DNA of 64,000 nucleotides from Gammaproteobacteria bacterium UBA5109. Its GTDB lineage: Bacteria; Pseudomonadota; Gammaproteobacteria; Pseudomonadales; Pseudohongiellaceae. The translations under genes were made by a program, and so were the position numbers. Below the pieces are notes generated by a model. It worked only from the letters and a program-made list of their open reading frames with translations. It had not been told where the DNA came from and did no database searches. Positions 33,569-42,568 of this stretch are shown here, piece after piece. The stretch is from assembly GCA_002414385.1 (NCBI GenBank), contig DHZH01000003.1, positions 12,462 through 76,461 on the forward strand, read 5' to 3'. Every line of letters begins with the position of its first letter. Position 1 is the stretch's first letter.

Positions 33569-35593
33569 ATGAAATCAAACAGTGAAAGAACAGCATCAGC
33601 GGCGACAGAAGCCCTGGCCGCAGCCGGCGACAAGGCCCAGGCAGAGGATGTCGCTGTACTTGAAGGTGCAGCTAAAGCCGCTGACAGGAAACTCAATACA
33701 GTAAAAAAACCGCTTTTGCAGCGCATGATCTATGGTCCGAAGCCGGAGCTTAGGGAATTATCTTCCGGTGCCGAGCGTTATCTGCTTTCCGCGCATGATA
33801 AATCGGCACATATTCTTGATCAGGCTCTGGCCTTGCTGCAGCAAGGCCAGGCTTTCACGCAGGAAAATACCCTTAGTAAATCGCTGCGCACCAGCCTGGC
33901 CAAGGAGCTCGCTTACGGTTTCACGGTCCCTCAGGCTTTCGGCGGTCTGGGGCTGGATTACAGCCAACTGGCCCACCTGGAAGAAGAACTCGCAGCCAAT
34001 GGACTGGGAGCCATGGCAGTGGAGTTGTCCGGGCAGTTGACGATTGGCTCCAGTGCCTTGCTGGCTTATGGGTCGGAAGCGCAACAATCAAGGTTTTTAC
34101 CACAAATAGCGCAAGGCAGGCTGATTGCTTTTGCCCTGACCGAAGTTGGTGTCGGGGTTAATGCCAAACGGGTACAGGCCTGGGTCGAGCTTGATGAGCA
34201 GGCACAGTGCTGGCGACTCAATGCCGAAGGTGCACAGAATAAACTGTATATTACCAGTGCCACCCATGGTGGCCTGGCTGCGATTGTCGCCAGAAAGGGG
34301 CAGCACAGTAAAGAACTGGGCCTGTTTATAGTCGAATTACCGGAAAAAAATATTGATGCGGACTACGGCTTTTCCTGTGTCAGTTCTGATACCAGCGCCT
34401 TTGCGGGGAATATTAATTCGCGTCTTGGCTTTCGAAACTTCCCCATACCCTTGGATCAGGAGATTCCCGGAAACGGCGTTGAGGTCCTGTTTTATTGCCT
34501 GCGCCTGGGGCGCTGTATGCTGGCAGCCATGAGTGCGGGGTTTCAGCGCATGCTGGCTGCTGATGCCATTGCCTATGCGAAACAGCGAGAGGGTGTTGGC
34601 GGTCTGGTGATCAAGCATGAATTGCCACGTCTCGGGATTGTTCGAATGCTGGGGGGTGCACTAGTAGCACAAGCACTGTCACACCTGGCACTGGCACAGG
34701 ATGCTGATGGTGTGGATTTGGCTGGGCTGCGGGATATCACCAAATCAGCCAGCGCGAGCCGTGCCCTGGAATCCCTGATTGCCTGTGAGAGGGTGATTGG
34801 TGGACGCAGCCTGGATAAGCATTCCCGTATTACCGAAGCACGGCCAACCTTACATGCTTTTGGAATTGTCGAAGGTGAAGATGATTTGATTCGGCTCGGG
34901 ATGGTAAAGGATCTTACTGCGCCGTTTACTGAAAAATATTTACAGGGCATGCTGAGTGTACTGCAGGGAATCAATCTGGATAAAAACGGGGAACTGCTGC
35001 CTCCACAAAAACGAATTTATACCCTGGGACTGAAATCCTTTTGGCGTCATCCGCTCAAGGTATTAAAAGCTGTACTGAAACTGACGATTAATAAAGGCAC
35101 CTGGGTTTTATTGGGCTGGATATTGATAAATATTCTGAATGGTTTGCCTGGCTTGTTAGGCAGATTGGTCCCAACAGTTCTGCTTCCGCGATATCGTTCA
35201 TTGCCCGGAAAACTGGGCCTTTATTTGCGTTTTAGTGAGCGCGAATTGCGAAAGAGTCGTTGGCATTACCTCTGCTTTAATGTACTTTATCAGCTTGAGC
35301 TGACCCGGGCGCAGTTACCGCTGCAACGCTTCGGGAAGCGTATTGAATTACTGATGAGCATGGCCGTAATTTGCTGTCACGCGTCAAAGCTTGATCAATC
35401 TGTTCAACACATAGCTGAAGCCCAGTGTGAACTTATCAAACTGGAACTCAAGGGCGTCGGTTTTTTTGGGTCATACAAGACGGTCAAAAATTTACGCCAA
35501 TCTGTTGAACGGGTTATCAGGGATATTCAGTCAGATTCATGCACGCTTGTAAAAGGAGTTGAGCCACAGGCTCACTCTCATTCCTGGCACTAA
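33569..35593 (+). CDS. Acyl-CoA dehydrogenase-like protein with membrane-associated C-terminus
   Basis: This 674-residue protein has an acyl-CoA dehydrogenase core (about 75-475): ALTEVGVGVN in the middle domain and IVEGEDDLI, which holds the Glu matching the catalytic base of medium-chain enzymes. The middle signature differs from the usual GSD form. The C-terminal 200 residues include a hydrophobic segment (about 510-540) followed by a basic helical part, as in FadE-like enzymes. The N-terminal 60 residues are Ala-rich and unlike known domains. It is shorter than FadE (about 814). The context suggests CoA-thioester desaturation of dihydro-hydroxycinnamates or side chains, but ordinary fatty acids are possible. 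Confidence 0.78.
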   Translation: MKSNSERTASAATEALAAAGDKAQAEDVAVLEGAAKAADRKLNTVKKPLLQRMIYGPKPELRELSSGAERYLLSAHDKSAHILDQALALLQQGQAFTQENTLSKSLRTSLAKELAYGFTVPQAFGGLGLDYSQLAHLEEELAANGLGAMAVELSGQLTIGSSALLAYGSEAQQSRFLPQIAQGRLIAFALTEVGVGVNAKRVQAWVELDEQAQCWRLNAEGAQNKLYITSATHGGLAAIVARKGQHSKELGLFIVELPEKNIDADYGFSCVSSDTSAFAGNINSRLGFRNFPIPLDQEIPGNGVEVLFYCLRLGRCMLAAMSAGFQRMLAADAIAYAKQREGVGGLVIKHELPRLGIVRMLGGALVAQALSHLALAQDADGVDLAGLRDITKSASASRALESLIACERVIGGRSLDKHSRITEARPTLHAFGIVEGEDDLIRLGMVKDLTAPFTEKYLQGMLSVLQGINLDKNGELLPPQKRIYTLGLKSFWRHPLKVLKAVLKLTINKGTWVLLGWILINILNGLPGLLGRLVPTVLLPRYRSLPGKLGLYLRFSERELRKSRWHYLCFNVLYQLELTRAQLPLQRFGKRIELLMSMAVICCHASKLDQSVQHIAEAQCELIKLELKGVGFFGSYKTVKNLRQSVERVIRDIQSDSCTLVKGVEPQAHSHSWH

Positions 35594-35636
35594 TATGGAA
35601 ATAAAATAATAATCATATGGCAATAAAATAATAATC
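35593..35636. repeat. Two-copy tandem repeat of 22 bases
   Basis: ATATGGAAATAAAATAATAATC (35593-35614) is repeated at 35615-35636 with a single change (A to C at base 7 of the unit). It fills most of the gap between the acyl-CoA dehydrogenase and MFS transporter genes. Probably a local duplication; no function evident. Confidence 0.85.
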
Positions 35637-35665
35637 AAAAGAATTAATCTTTCAGGGAGCAATAT

Positions 35666-36997
35666 ATGTCGACATACAATGATCCGAGAGATCTGCTAAA
35701 CCAGGCCCCCATGGGTGCCTTCCAGATAATGGCAGTCACCATCTGTATTTTTTTGAACGGGCTGGATGGTTTTGATATTCAGGCGATCAGTTTTGCAGCT
35801 CCCGGAATTACGGCAGACTGGGGTATCAATCGCGCGGCTCTGGGAGTGGTGCTGTCAATGGAGTTGTTCGGTATGGCTGTCGGTTCAGTATTCTTTGGTG
35901 GCATGGCCGACAAATCAGGTCGCCGACCGACAATTCTCATATGTCTGGTGCTGATGGCTGTCGGCATGTATGCAGCTTCCCTGACCAATTCGGTTTCACA
36001 GATGCTCGTCGCACGCTTTGTCACCGGTCTTGGAATCGGGGGCATGCTGGCCACGACCAACCCGATGGCAGCGGAATATTCCAACCTGAAGAACCGTTCT
36101 CTGGCAGTGATATTCATGGCTACCGGTTATCCACTTGGGGCCATTATCGGCGGCTCGGTTTCAACCGTGTTACTGCAGACTTCGGATTGGCGCGCAATCT
36201 TTGAATTTGGCGCAGCGGTCACAGCATTCTTTATCATCATTGTCTGGTTCTTCCTGCCGGAATCGGTCGACTATTTATCCAGCAAGCAACCGGAAAATGC
36301 GCTGGATAAAATTAACCGTATCCTGAAAAAAATGGGCCATGCCGCTGTCAGCCAGTTACCGGCAAAAATTGAGGAAACCCAGAAAGCCATTTCCTATCAG
36401 GTGCTGTTCAACGACAGGTTCCGTGCCCTGACATTGCTGCTGGTGATTGGTTATTTCACGCACATCATGACTTTCTACTATATTCTCAAGTGGATACCCA
36501 CAATAGTGGTAGATATGGGCTATGAGCCATCTACAGCAGGCACGGTGCTGGTATGGGCCAATGTCGGTGGTGCTATCGGAGCACTCTTGCTGGGTATTAT
36601 TTCGACCAAGTACAACCTCAGGAAAATGCTCATCGCTATACTGATTGTGGCCTTTTTCATGGTGTCGTTCTTTGGTTTTGAACGTGAAACGATCGGCGAT
36701 CTGTCTCTTATTGCGGCCATGACAGGCTTTTTCACCAACGGTGGTGTGGTCGGTTTCTATGCCCTGATTGCCAACGCTTTCCCGGCAGATATTCGCGGCA
36801 GCGGCACGGGAGTGGTCATTGGCGTGGGCCGTGGTGGTGCAGCACTGGGGCCGGTTGTCGCAGGCCTGCTGTTTGTTGCCGGCTTTAATCTGCTGGCGGT
36901 ATCCATTGTCATGGGAGCCGGTGCAGCAATCGCAGCAGTTGCAATCTACTTTCTGCGGCCGGCTGCCGAAAAACATAATGTAAAAGCCAATATTTAA
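35666..36997 (+). CDS. MFS transporter, aromatic acid:H+ symporter (AAHS/PcaK-like)
   Basis: This 443-residue inner-membrane protein has 12 predicted helices. Helix 1 carries the GLDGFDIQAISFAAPGI stretch, the DGxD motif of the AAHS family that is needed for aromatic acid binding. The loop 2-3 motif GGMADKSGRRPT is typical of MFS proteins. The central loop is near residues 195-250. It probably imports hydroxycinnamates, 4-hydroxybenzoate, vanillate or protocatechuate; the exact ligand is not readable. A GGGAGC site precedes the ATG. It is on the same strand as the aldehyde dehydrogenase and CoA-ligase genes, so it likely belongs to that transcription unit. Confidence 0.9.
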   Translation: MSTYNDPRDLLNQAPMGAFQIMAVTICIFLNGLDGFDIQAISFAAPGITADWGINRAALGVVLSMELFGMAVGSVFFGGMADKSGRRPTILICLVLMAVGMYAASLTNSVSQMLVARFVTGLGIGGMLATTNPMAAEYSNLKNRSLAVIFMATGYPLGAIIGGSVSTVLLQTSDWRAIFEFGAAVTAFFIIIVWFFLPESVDYLSSKQPENALDKINRILKKMGHAAVSQLPAKIEETQKAISYQVLFNDRFRALTLLLVIGYFTHIMTFYYILKWIPTIVVDMGYEPSTAGTVLVWANVGGAIGALLLGIISTKYNLRKMLIAILIVAFFMVSFFGFERETIGDLSLIAAMTGFFTNGGVVGFYALIANAFPADIRGSGTGVVIGVGRGGAALGPVVAGLLFVAGFNLLAVSIVMGAGAAIAAVAIYFLRPAAEKHNVKANI

Positions 36998-37043
36998 TAA
37001 CTAAAATTACTTAAAAAGAAAATTACGAAAAGAAGAGGTGTTT

Positions 37044-38441
37044 ATGAAATTCGAACGAAAAAATCCCCTTACCGGAGAAGTTGCAAGCACTACAGTGGCA
37101 ATGCAGGCCAGTGATATTCCGGCGATTTGCGAAAAGGCGCAGGAAGGTTTTACTGAATGGTCAAAACAGGGACCAAATGCCAGACGTGCAGTGTTGAGCA
37201 AAGCAGCCGACGCCCTGGAAAGCAAAAAGGATGATTTTGTCGAGGCAATGATGAATGAAATTGGCGCGACTGCCGGCTGGGCCATGTTTAATCTGATGCT
37301 GGCGACTTCCATGTTGCGGGAAGCAGCCTCCATCACCACTCAGATTGGGGGTGAGGTAATTCCATCAGATAAGCCCGGCTGTCTGGCAATGGCGCTGCGT
37401 GAGCCGGTCGGTGTGATCCTCAGTATTGCACCCTGGAACGCACCGATTATTCTGGGTGTACGTTCTGTAGCTACTGCACTGGCCTGTGGTAATTCGGTAG
37501 TTTTCAAAGCGTCTGAAAATTGTCCGCGAACACATTCACTGATTATTGAAGCATTGGCAGAAGCCGGCTTTCCTGAAGGCACGGTTAATGTTGTGACCAA
37601 TGCACCGGAAGATGCGGCTGATGTGGTCGGAGCGCTGATCGATCATCCTGCCGTCAAGCGCATCAATTTCACCGGGTCAACATCAGTCGGGCGCATTATT
37701 GCCGAGCGTGCCGCCAAACACCTGAAACCCTGCCTGCTGGAACTGGGTGGTAAAGCTCCCATGCTGGTCCTTGATGATGCCGACCTGGATGAAGCAGTTA
37801 AAGCAGCAGCATTCGGTGCCTATATGAACCAGGGACAGATATGTATGTCGACTGAACGACTGGTAGTGGTTGACGCCGTAGCAGACGAGTTCGCCAAAAA
37901 ACTGACTGAAAAAGTCAGCAGTATGCCGACTGGTGATCCCCGTGAAGGCAATACCCCTTTGGGAGCCGTGGTCGATATGAATACTGTGGATAAAGTTAAC
38001 GCCCTGATTGACGATGCTGTCAGTAAAGGCGCAGATATACTGACCGGGGGCAAGGCTGACTCGGTACTGATGGCAGCCACACTGGTGGATAATGTTACTG
38101 ACAAGATGAATCTGTATCGCGATGAAAGTTTTGGTCCGATTGTGGCCATGATTCGCGCCAAAGACGAAGCCGATGCAATCCGCATTGCCAATGACAGTGA
38201 ATATGGCCTGAGTGCATCCGTCTTTACCAGAGATCCGGCTCGCGGACTGAAAGTTGCCCGCCAAATTCATTCCGGTATCTGTCATGTCAATGGCCCGACT
38301 GTACATGATGAAGCACAGATGCCCTTCGGTGGTGTCGGGGCATCCGGCTATGGCAGGTTTGGTGGTAAAGCCGGTATCGACAGTTTTACCGAATTGCGCT
38401 GGATAACCGTTGAAACTGAAGCGGGTCATTACCCGATTTAG
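37044..38441 (+). CDS. Aromatic aldehyde dehydrogenase (vanillin/4-hydroxybenzaldehyde type)
   Basis: The protein is 465 residues from the ATG at 37044, preceded by AGAAGAGG; an in-frame GTG at 37038 is less likely. It is an NAD(P)-dependent aldehyde dehydrogenase with catalytic Cys267 in NQGQICMST, general base Glu233 in LLELGGKAP, and NAD site GSTSVGR. The GQICMS active-site sequence is typical of vanillin/salicylaldehyde dehydrogenases. It is followed by hydroxycinnamoyl-CoA hydratase-lyase and feruloyl-CoA synthetase genes, so vanillin and 4-hydroxybenzaldehyde are the natural substrates, giving vanillate and 4-hydroxybenzoate. A strong palindrome lies after the stop. Confidence 0.9.
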   Translation: MKFERKNPLTGEVASTTVAMQASDIPAICEKAQEGFTEWSKQGPNARRAVLSKAADALESKKDDFVEAMMNEIGATAGWAMFNLMLATSMLREAASITTQIGGEVIPSDKPGCLAMALREPVGVILSIAPWNAPIILGVRSVATALACGNSVVFKASENCPRTHSLIIEALAEAGFPEGTVNVVTNAPEDAADVVGALIDHPAVKRINFTGSTSVGRIIAERAAKHLKPCLLELGGKAPMLVLDDADLDEAVKAAAFGAYMNQGQICMSTERLVVVDAVADEFAKKLTEKVSSMPTGDPREGNTPLGAVVDMNTVDKVNALIDDAVSKGADILTGGKADSVLMAATLVDNVTDKMNLYRDESFGPIVAMIRAKDEADAIRIANDSEYGLSASVFTRDPARGLKVARQIHSGICHVNGPTVHDEAQMPFGGVGASGYGRFGGKAGIDSFTELRWITVETEAGHYPI

Positions 38442-38458
38442 CGCAAGAGTGAATTGAA

Positions 38459-38496
38459 GAGGTGTCGGAGTAAAGTTTAATTTACTCCGACACCTT
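38459..38496. repeat. Palindromic repeat 1 (GGTGTCGGAGTAAA core)
   Basis: The perfect arms GGTGTCGGAGTAAA (38461-38474) and TTTACTCCGACACC (38481-38494), extended by one flanking pair, are separated by GTTTAA. It occupies the gap between the aldehyde dehydrogenase and hydratase-lyase genes. The arms match the palindrome at 40828-40863 at 13 of 14 bases. It has no T tract, so it is more likely a dispersed REP-like element than an ordinary terminator, although it could weaken readthrough. Confidence 0.85.
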
Positions 38497-38521
38497 GTAT
38501 TTGAAGTAATAAGGAAAATAA

Positions 38522-39361
38522 ATGACAACTGAGCGATCTGAAGAAGAAACCGTTGCCTATAGTATTGAAAACGGTATTGCCTGGGTTAAATTCAATCGTC
38601 CTGAAAAACGTAATTGCATGAGTCCCAAACTGAACCGGCAAATGATGCGGGTTCTGGACGAACTGGAATTTGATGACAAGGTTGGTGTCCTGGTTCTCAG
38701 CGGTGAAGGCTCAGCCTGGTCTGCCGGCATGGATCTGAAGGAATATTTTCGTGAAAACGAAGCCAAGGGTCTGGGTGCCACCCGCAAGGCACAAAGTGAA
38801 GCCTATGGCTGGTGGCGGAAACTGCGCTGGTACCAGAAGCCGACCATCGCTATGGTCAATGGCTGGTGCTTCGGTGGAGGATATGGACCACTGCATTCCT
38901 GTGATCTGGCCTTTGCCGCCGAAGACGCACAGTTTGGCCTGAGTGAAATCAACTGGGGTATTCTGCCCGGGGGCGGGGCTACCAAGGTCGCGACCAACCT
39001 GCTGAATATGCGTAATGCCATGTATCACGCATTAATGGGTGAGAACATCGATGGTAAGACGGCAGCCGAGTGGGGGCTTATCAATGAAGCCGTACCGCTG
39101 GATAAACTCCAGGGCCGTGTCACGGAAGTGGCCAATACCCTGCTGGAGAAAAATCCAGTGGCATTGAAAGCAACCAAGGATGCGATTCGCCGGGTGACGG
39201 AAATGACCTATGATAATGCCGAAGATTATCTTATTCGCGCACAGGAAGCGGCCAACTCCTATGATAATGAAGGCCGTAAGGAAGGTATTAAACAGTTTAT
39301 CGATGACAAGACCTATAAACCCGGTCTTGGTGCCTACGATAAATCCAAACAGAAAGGCTAG
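38522..39361 (+). CDS. p-Hydroxycinnamoyl-CoA hydratase/lyase (HCHL; feruloyl-CoA hydratase/lyase)
   Basis: This 279-residue crotonase-fold enzyme hydrates feruloyl- or p-coumaroyl-CoA and splits it to vanillin or 4-hydroxybenzaldehyde plus acetyl-CoA. Family marks are VKFNRPEKRNCMSPKLN, the oxyanion-hole segment SAWSAGMDLKEYF and the active-site region GWCFGGGYGPLHSCDLAF with ILPGGGATK. The match to the Pseudomonas Ech/HCHL group is clear over the whole length. It lies between the aldehyde dehydrogenase (next enzyme) and the CoA ligase (previous enzyme), so the three form a functional cassette. The spacing to the ligase gene is only six bases. Confidence 0.93.
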   Translation: MTTERSEEETVAYSIENGIAWVKFNRPEKRNCMSPKLNRQMMRVLDELEFDDKVGVLVLSGEGSAWSAGMDLKEYFRENEAKGLGATRKAQSEAYGWWRKLRWYQKPTIAMVNGWCFGGGYGPLHSCDLAFAAEDAQFGLSEINWGILPGGGATKVATNLLNMRNAMYHALMGENIDGKTAAEWGLINEAVPLDKLQGRVTEVANTLLEKNPVALKATKDAIRRVTEMTYDNAEDYLIRAQEAANSYDNEGRKEGIKQFIDDKTYKPGLGAYDKSKQKG

Positions 39362-39367
39362 CAGCTC

Positions 39368-40840
39368 ATGGATTACGTCCGCTTACATGCCAGCCTGCGG
39401 GCTGACAGTCCGGCCGTTACCGATCTGGCTTTTAATCGTCAATGGACTTACGGTGAACTGGATCACTTGATTGCCGGCTGCACGGCGCTGTTACAGGAAA
39501 AAGGAGTTTCCGAAGGTGACCGCGTTGCCTGTTTGTCCAAGAACCGTGCAGAATTCATCATGCTACACCTGGCATCTGCCCGGCTCGGCGCTATTTTTGT
39601 TCCCCTCAACTGGCGGCTGTCTGCTGCTGAACTTGAAGTGATTATCGCTGATTGTTCCCCATCGCTGATTTACGGCGATGATCTGGCGACAGAGCTGAAG
39701 GTCGAAGCGCAGGATATTGAGCAGCTTCTGCCACAGTGTGAGAAGCGCAATCCTGTCTGGCCACCACAGCCTTCGGTCGATTTACCTTCACTGATGCTCT
39801 ACACCTCAGGAACAACCGGCAAGCCAAAGGGTGTGTTGCTGAGCGAGCGTAACCTGACTGAAACGGCAATTAATTTCTGTCTGCTGGGTGAAGTCGAGCC
39901 GGGCAGCCGCTTTCTGTGTGAATCCCCCATGTTTCACATTATCGGCATGGTCACTTCTGTGCGTCCGCCCCTGTTTCTGGGCGCACAAATAATTATTTCT
40001 GACCGCTTCCTGCCCGAGCGCACGCTGGAACGCCTGGCGGATAAAGATCTGCAGATTTCACATTATTTCTGTGTGCAGCAGATGGCCCTGGCCATGCGTG
40101 CGGTTGACGTTTTTGATGCGTCCAGTCTGTGCGGATTGAAAGCTATCTTCACCGGAGGCGCACCGCATCCGGAAGCGCAGATTCGTGAATGGCTTGATGA
40201 CGGTATTCCCATTGTTGACGGCTTCGGCATGAGTGAAGCCGGCACGATTTTTGGCATGCCACTGAATCGTAACCTGATCGATCAGAAAGCCGGCAGTGTC
40301 GGGATTCCAACGCCGCGCCTGCAAAGTCGTATCGCCGATGAAAGTGGCAGAGCACTCCCCGATAATGAGGCAGGTGAGTTACAGCTCAAGGGTGATAATG
40401 TCACAGTAGGCTACTGGAATCGTGATTCTGTCTATGCTGATTCATTTACCCTGGATGGCTGGTTCAAGACCGGGGACATACTGCGTCGTGATGAAGACGG
40501 TTATTTCTGGGTAGTCGACCGCAAGAAAGATATGTTTATTTCCGGTGGCGAAAACGTTTACCCGGTAGAAGTTGAAGCACAGCTGGTTAAATTTCCGGGA
40601 TTAAAAGACCTGGCCGTAATCGGAGTTCCTGACGAAAAGTGGGGTGAGGTTGGCTGTCTTTACTACGTACCCAAGGAAGCAGGCTGGGAAATTGACATGG
40701 CAGAGCTGGATTCTTTCCTGACCAGCAGACTGGCGCGCTATAAAATTCCCAAAAAAGCAGTTGCTGTCGAATCACTGCCACGTAATGGTGTCGGCAAACT
40801 GATGCGCCATGAATTGCGTAAGCTTACGGTGTCAGAGTAA
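39368..40840 (+). CDS. fcs: Feruloyl-CoA/p-coumaroyl-CoA synthetase (AMP-forming)
   Basis: This 490-residue acyl-adenylate-forming ligase carries the AMP-binding P-loop YTSGTTGKPKG, the A5-like region GFGMSEAG, and the hinge and C-terminal motifs GWFKTGDILRR and DRKKDMFISGGENVYP. The final catalytic Lys is expected in RNGVGKLMRHEL. In this setting it should activate ferulate, p-coumarate or caffeate with ATP and CoA for the hydratase-lyase encoded just upstream. The last codons (GTG TCA GAG TAA) form the left arm of a palindromic repeat, so the C-terminus may have been shaped by that element. The chemistry is secure, the precise acid inferred. Confidence 0.88.
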   Translation: MDYVRLHASLRADSPAVTDLAFNRQWTYGELDHLIAGCTALLQEKGVSEGDRVACLSKNRAEFIMLHLASARLGAIFVPLNWRLSAAELEVIIADCSPSLIYGDDLATELKVEAQDIEQLLPQCEKRNPVWPPQPSVDLPSLMLYTSGTTGKPKGVLLSERNLTETAINFCLLGEVEPGSRFLCESPMFHIIGMVTSVRPPLFLGAQIIISDRFLPERTLERLADKDLQISHYFCVQQMALAMRAVDVFDASSLCGLKAIFTGGAPHPEAQIREWLDDGIPIVDGFGMSEAGTIFGMPLNRNLIDQKAGSVGIPTPRLQSRIADESGRALPDNEAGELQLKGDNVTVGYWNRDSVYADSFTLDGWFKTGDILRRDEDGYFWVVDRKKDMFISGGENVYPVEVEAQLVKFPGLKDLAVIGVPDEKWGEVGCLYYVPKEAGWEIDMAELDSFLTSRLARYKIPKKAVAVESLPRNGVGKLMRHELRKLTVSE

Positions 40841-40863
40841 AAAAGGGGATTTACTCTGACACC
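40828..40863. repeat. Palindromic repeat 2 (GGTGTCAGAGTAAA core) overlapping the fcs stop
   Basis: The perfect 14-base arms GGTGTCAGAGTAAA (40828-40841) and TTTACTCTGACACC (40850-40863) surround AAAGGGGA. The left arm supplies the last sense codons and the stop of the CoA synthetase gene. The element lies between convergent genes and could stop transcription from either side. It is related to the palindromes at 38459 and 48416. Confidence 0.85.
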
Positions 40864-40873
40864 ATTGGATGGT

Positions 40874-42568
40874 TTAAAGAAAATCCAGCACCAGGAAAAC
40901 AGCAAGCAACACCGCTACCCACAACACCATGCTGCCGGTAGGCCAGGTACGTGCCAGTGTGCCCTGAGGGCCATGGGTTCTGTTAAGAGCAGCCATCAGG
41001 TTGCCTGACCAGGATTGCAGGTAAGAGCCAATGAAGTCGCCTATTATCTGCAGGGTTCTCACCACAATACGGTAAATGCCGGGTAAGAGACGACGGTATA
41101 CCCATTCGAAGTCCAGATTCACCGAAGGCACTTCTGCCGGATAGCGGCCACTGCGATGCAGGAAGACCACACCCAGAGTAGCGAAAGCCAGTAACTGCAT
41201 CTGCGTCAGTACGTGAGTCATATCATAGGGTGAATAGGGGGCATCGTAAGGCAGGATGTTATACAGCATTGCCGGGAATACACCGATTGCCACACAAAGT
41301 ACCGCAGCGATACTCATCGCACCAAGCATGTTGCGCGGTGCTTCTTGTGCCTCAATACCCTGGTCATGGGCGAAAAAGGCGAAATAGGGGATCTTGATCC
41401 CGGCGTGTTCCAGTACACCGGCAGAAGCAAACAGCATGAACATCCAGATGATGCCATGGCCTTCCTCAATCAGGGCTGACATGATCATGGATTTACTGAT
41501 AAAGGCGCTGACCAGCGGGAAGGCCGAGATGGTAACTGCCCCGACAATACAGAGTGCTGTGGTGATGGGCATCTTCTTGTATAGGCCGCCAAGATCAGAA
41601 GCCTTGGTGCGGCCGGTCACATACATCACTGCACCCATGGACATGAACAGCAGGCCTTTGAACAGCACATCATTGAAGGCGTGAGCGACAGCACCATTCA
41701 GTGCCAGTGCCGTGCCAAGTCCAACACCGACAACCATGAAGCCAAGCTGGTTGATCATGGAATAGGCGAGTACACGACGCAGATCATTTTCAATGACGGC
41801 AAAGAAGATCGGGTAACAGGCCATGAAGGCGCCAATATAAACCAGTAATTCTGTGCCGGGGAAACCACGGGCCATGGCATAAATGGCCACCTTGGTGGTA
41901 AAACAGCAGAGGAAAACCGTCCCGGTCGGAGTAGAGGCCGGATAACCGTCGGTGATCCAGTTGTGCAGAAAAGGAAAGCCGCACTTGATGCCAAAGGCAA
42001 AGAAGATTAGCCAGGCAGCGCCACCTTCAAGCCCGATGACATCAAAAGCCAGACTGCCGGTATCGACCCAGATCCAGAGTGCACCGGCCATCAGCAGGAC
42101 ACCGGACAGCACCTGGAAAATCAGATAGCGCACACCGGCAGACACGGACTGATCATCACGCGATGACCAGACCAGGAAGGCTGAACTCAGGCCAAGAATT
42201 TCCCAGAAAATAAACAGCGTGAACAGGTCACCGGCGAATACAGCACCGATTGCACTACCGGCATAAAGCATGCCGGCGACATGTTGCAGGGTATCCTTCA
42301 GGTGCAGTGAATACAGGACACAGATAAAGGCGCCGATATGAAAGATGTAGGCAAATGGCAGGCTCAGGGCATCGACACGATAAGGGCTCAGCGTCAGCTC
42401 CATTAACTGGTACTGTACGAGGGTGCCGGTTTCCACCCCGAGCAACATGAGTCCGCCGACTACCGGAGCCAGCAGCATAATGATTGAACGCAGCGTTCCG
42501 CGTGTTACAGCGGCGAGCAGGGCCGCAACAAGAAAAGGCAGAAAAGGATGATATTCAGGCATTGCCAT
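40874..42568 (-). CDS. MrpD/NuoL-like proton-translocating subunit (third paralogue)
   Basis: The protein is 564 residues from the ATG at 42568, which follows AAGGAGAG; an upstream in-frame ATG at 42607 lies inside the previous gene. It is an inner-membrane protein of about 15 helices, with the antiporter-subunit residues Glu in FIFWEILGLSS and Lys in FGIKCGFPFLHNW, plus KVAIYAMAR for the later Lys. The C-terminus carries an extra amphipathic stretch (RRLLPGIYRIVVRT) and a last helix, resembling the extended end of NuoL/MrpA-type subunits. It is the last gene of the Mrp operon and may stand in for the missing N-terminal part of MrpA; that is inference. Confidence 0.88.
   Translation of the reverse strand: MAMPEYHPFLPFLVAALLAAVTRGTLRSIIMLLAPVVGGLMLLGVETGTLVQYQLMELTLSPYRVDALSLPFAYIFHIGAFICVLYSLHLKDTLQHVAGMLYAGSAIGAVFAGDLFTLFIFWEILGLSSAFLVWSSRDDQSVSAGVRYLIFQVLSGVLLMAGALWIWVDTGSLAFDVIGLEGGAAWLIFFAFGIKCGFPFLHNWITDGYPASTPTGTVFLCCFTTKVAIYAMARGFPGTELLVYIGAFMACYPIFFAVIENDLRRVLAYSMINQLGFMVVGVGLGTALALNGAVAHAFNDVLFKGLLFMSMGAVMYVTGRTKASDLGGLYKKMPITTALCIVGAVTISAFPLVSAFISKSMIMSALIEEGHGIIWMFMLFASAGVLEHAGIKIPYFAFFAHDQGIEAQEAPRNMLGAMSIAAVLCVAIGVFPAMLYNILPYDAPYSPYDMTHVLTQMQLLAFATLGVVFLHRSGRYPAEVPSVNLDFEWVYRRLLPGIYRIVVRTLQIIGDFIGSYLQSWSGNLMAALNRTHGPQGTLARTWPTGSMVLWVAVLLAVFLVLDFL

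Noticed and set aside
37683..38528. Minus-strand open frame of about 281 codons opposite the aldehyde dehydrogenase
   Set aside because: It is a mirror of the conserved aldehyde dehydrogenase gene with no recognisable family features and no credible start signal.
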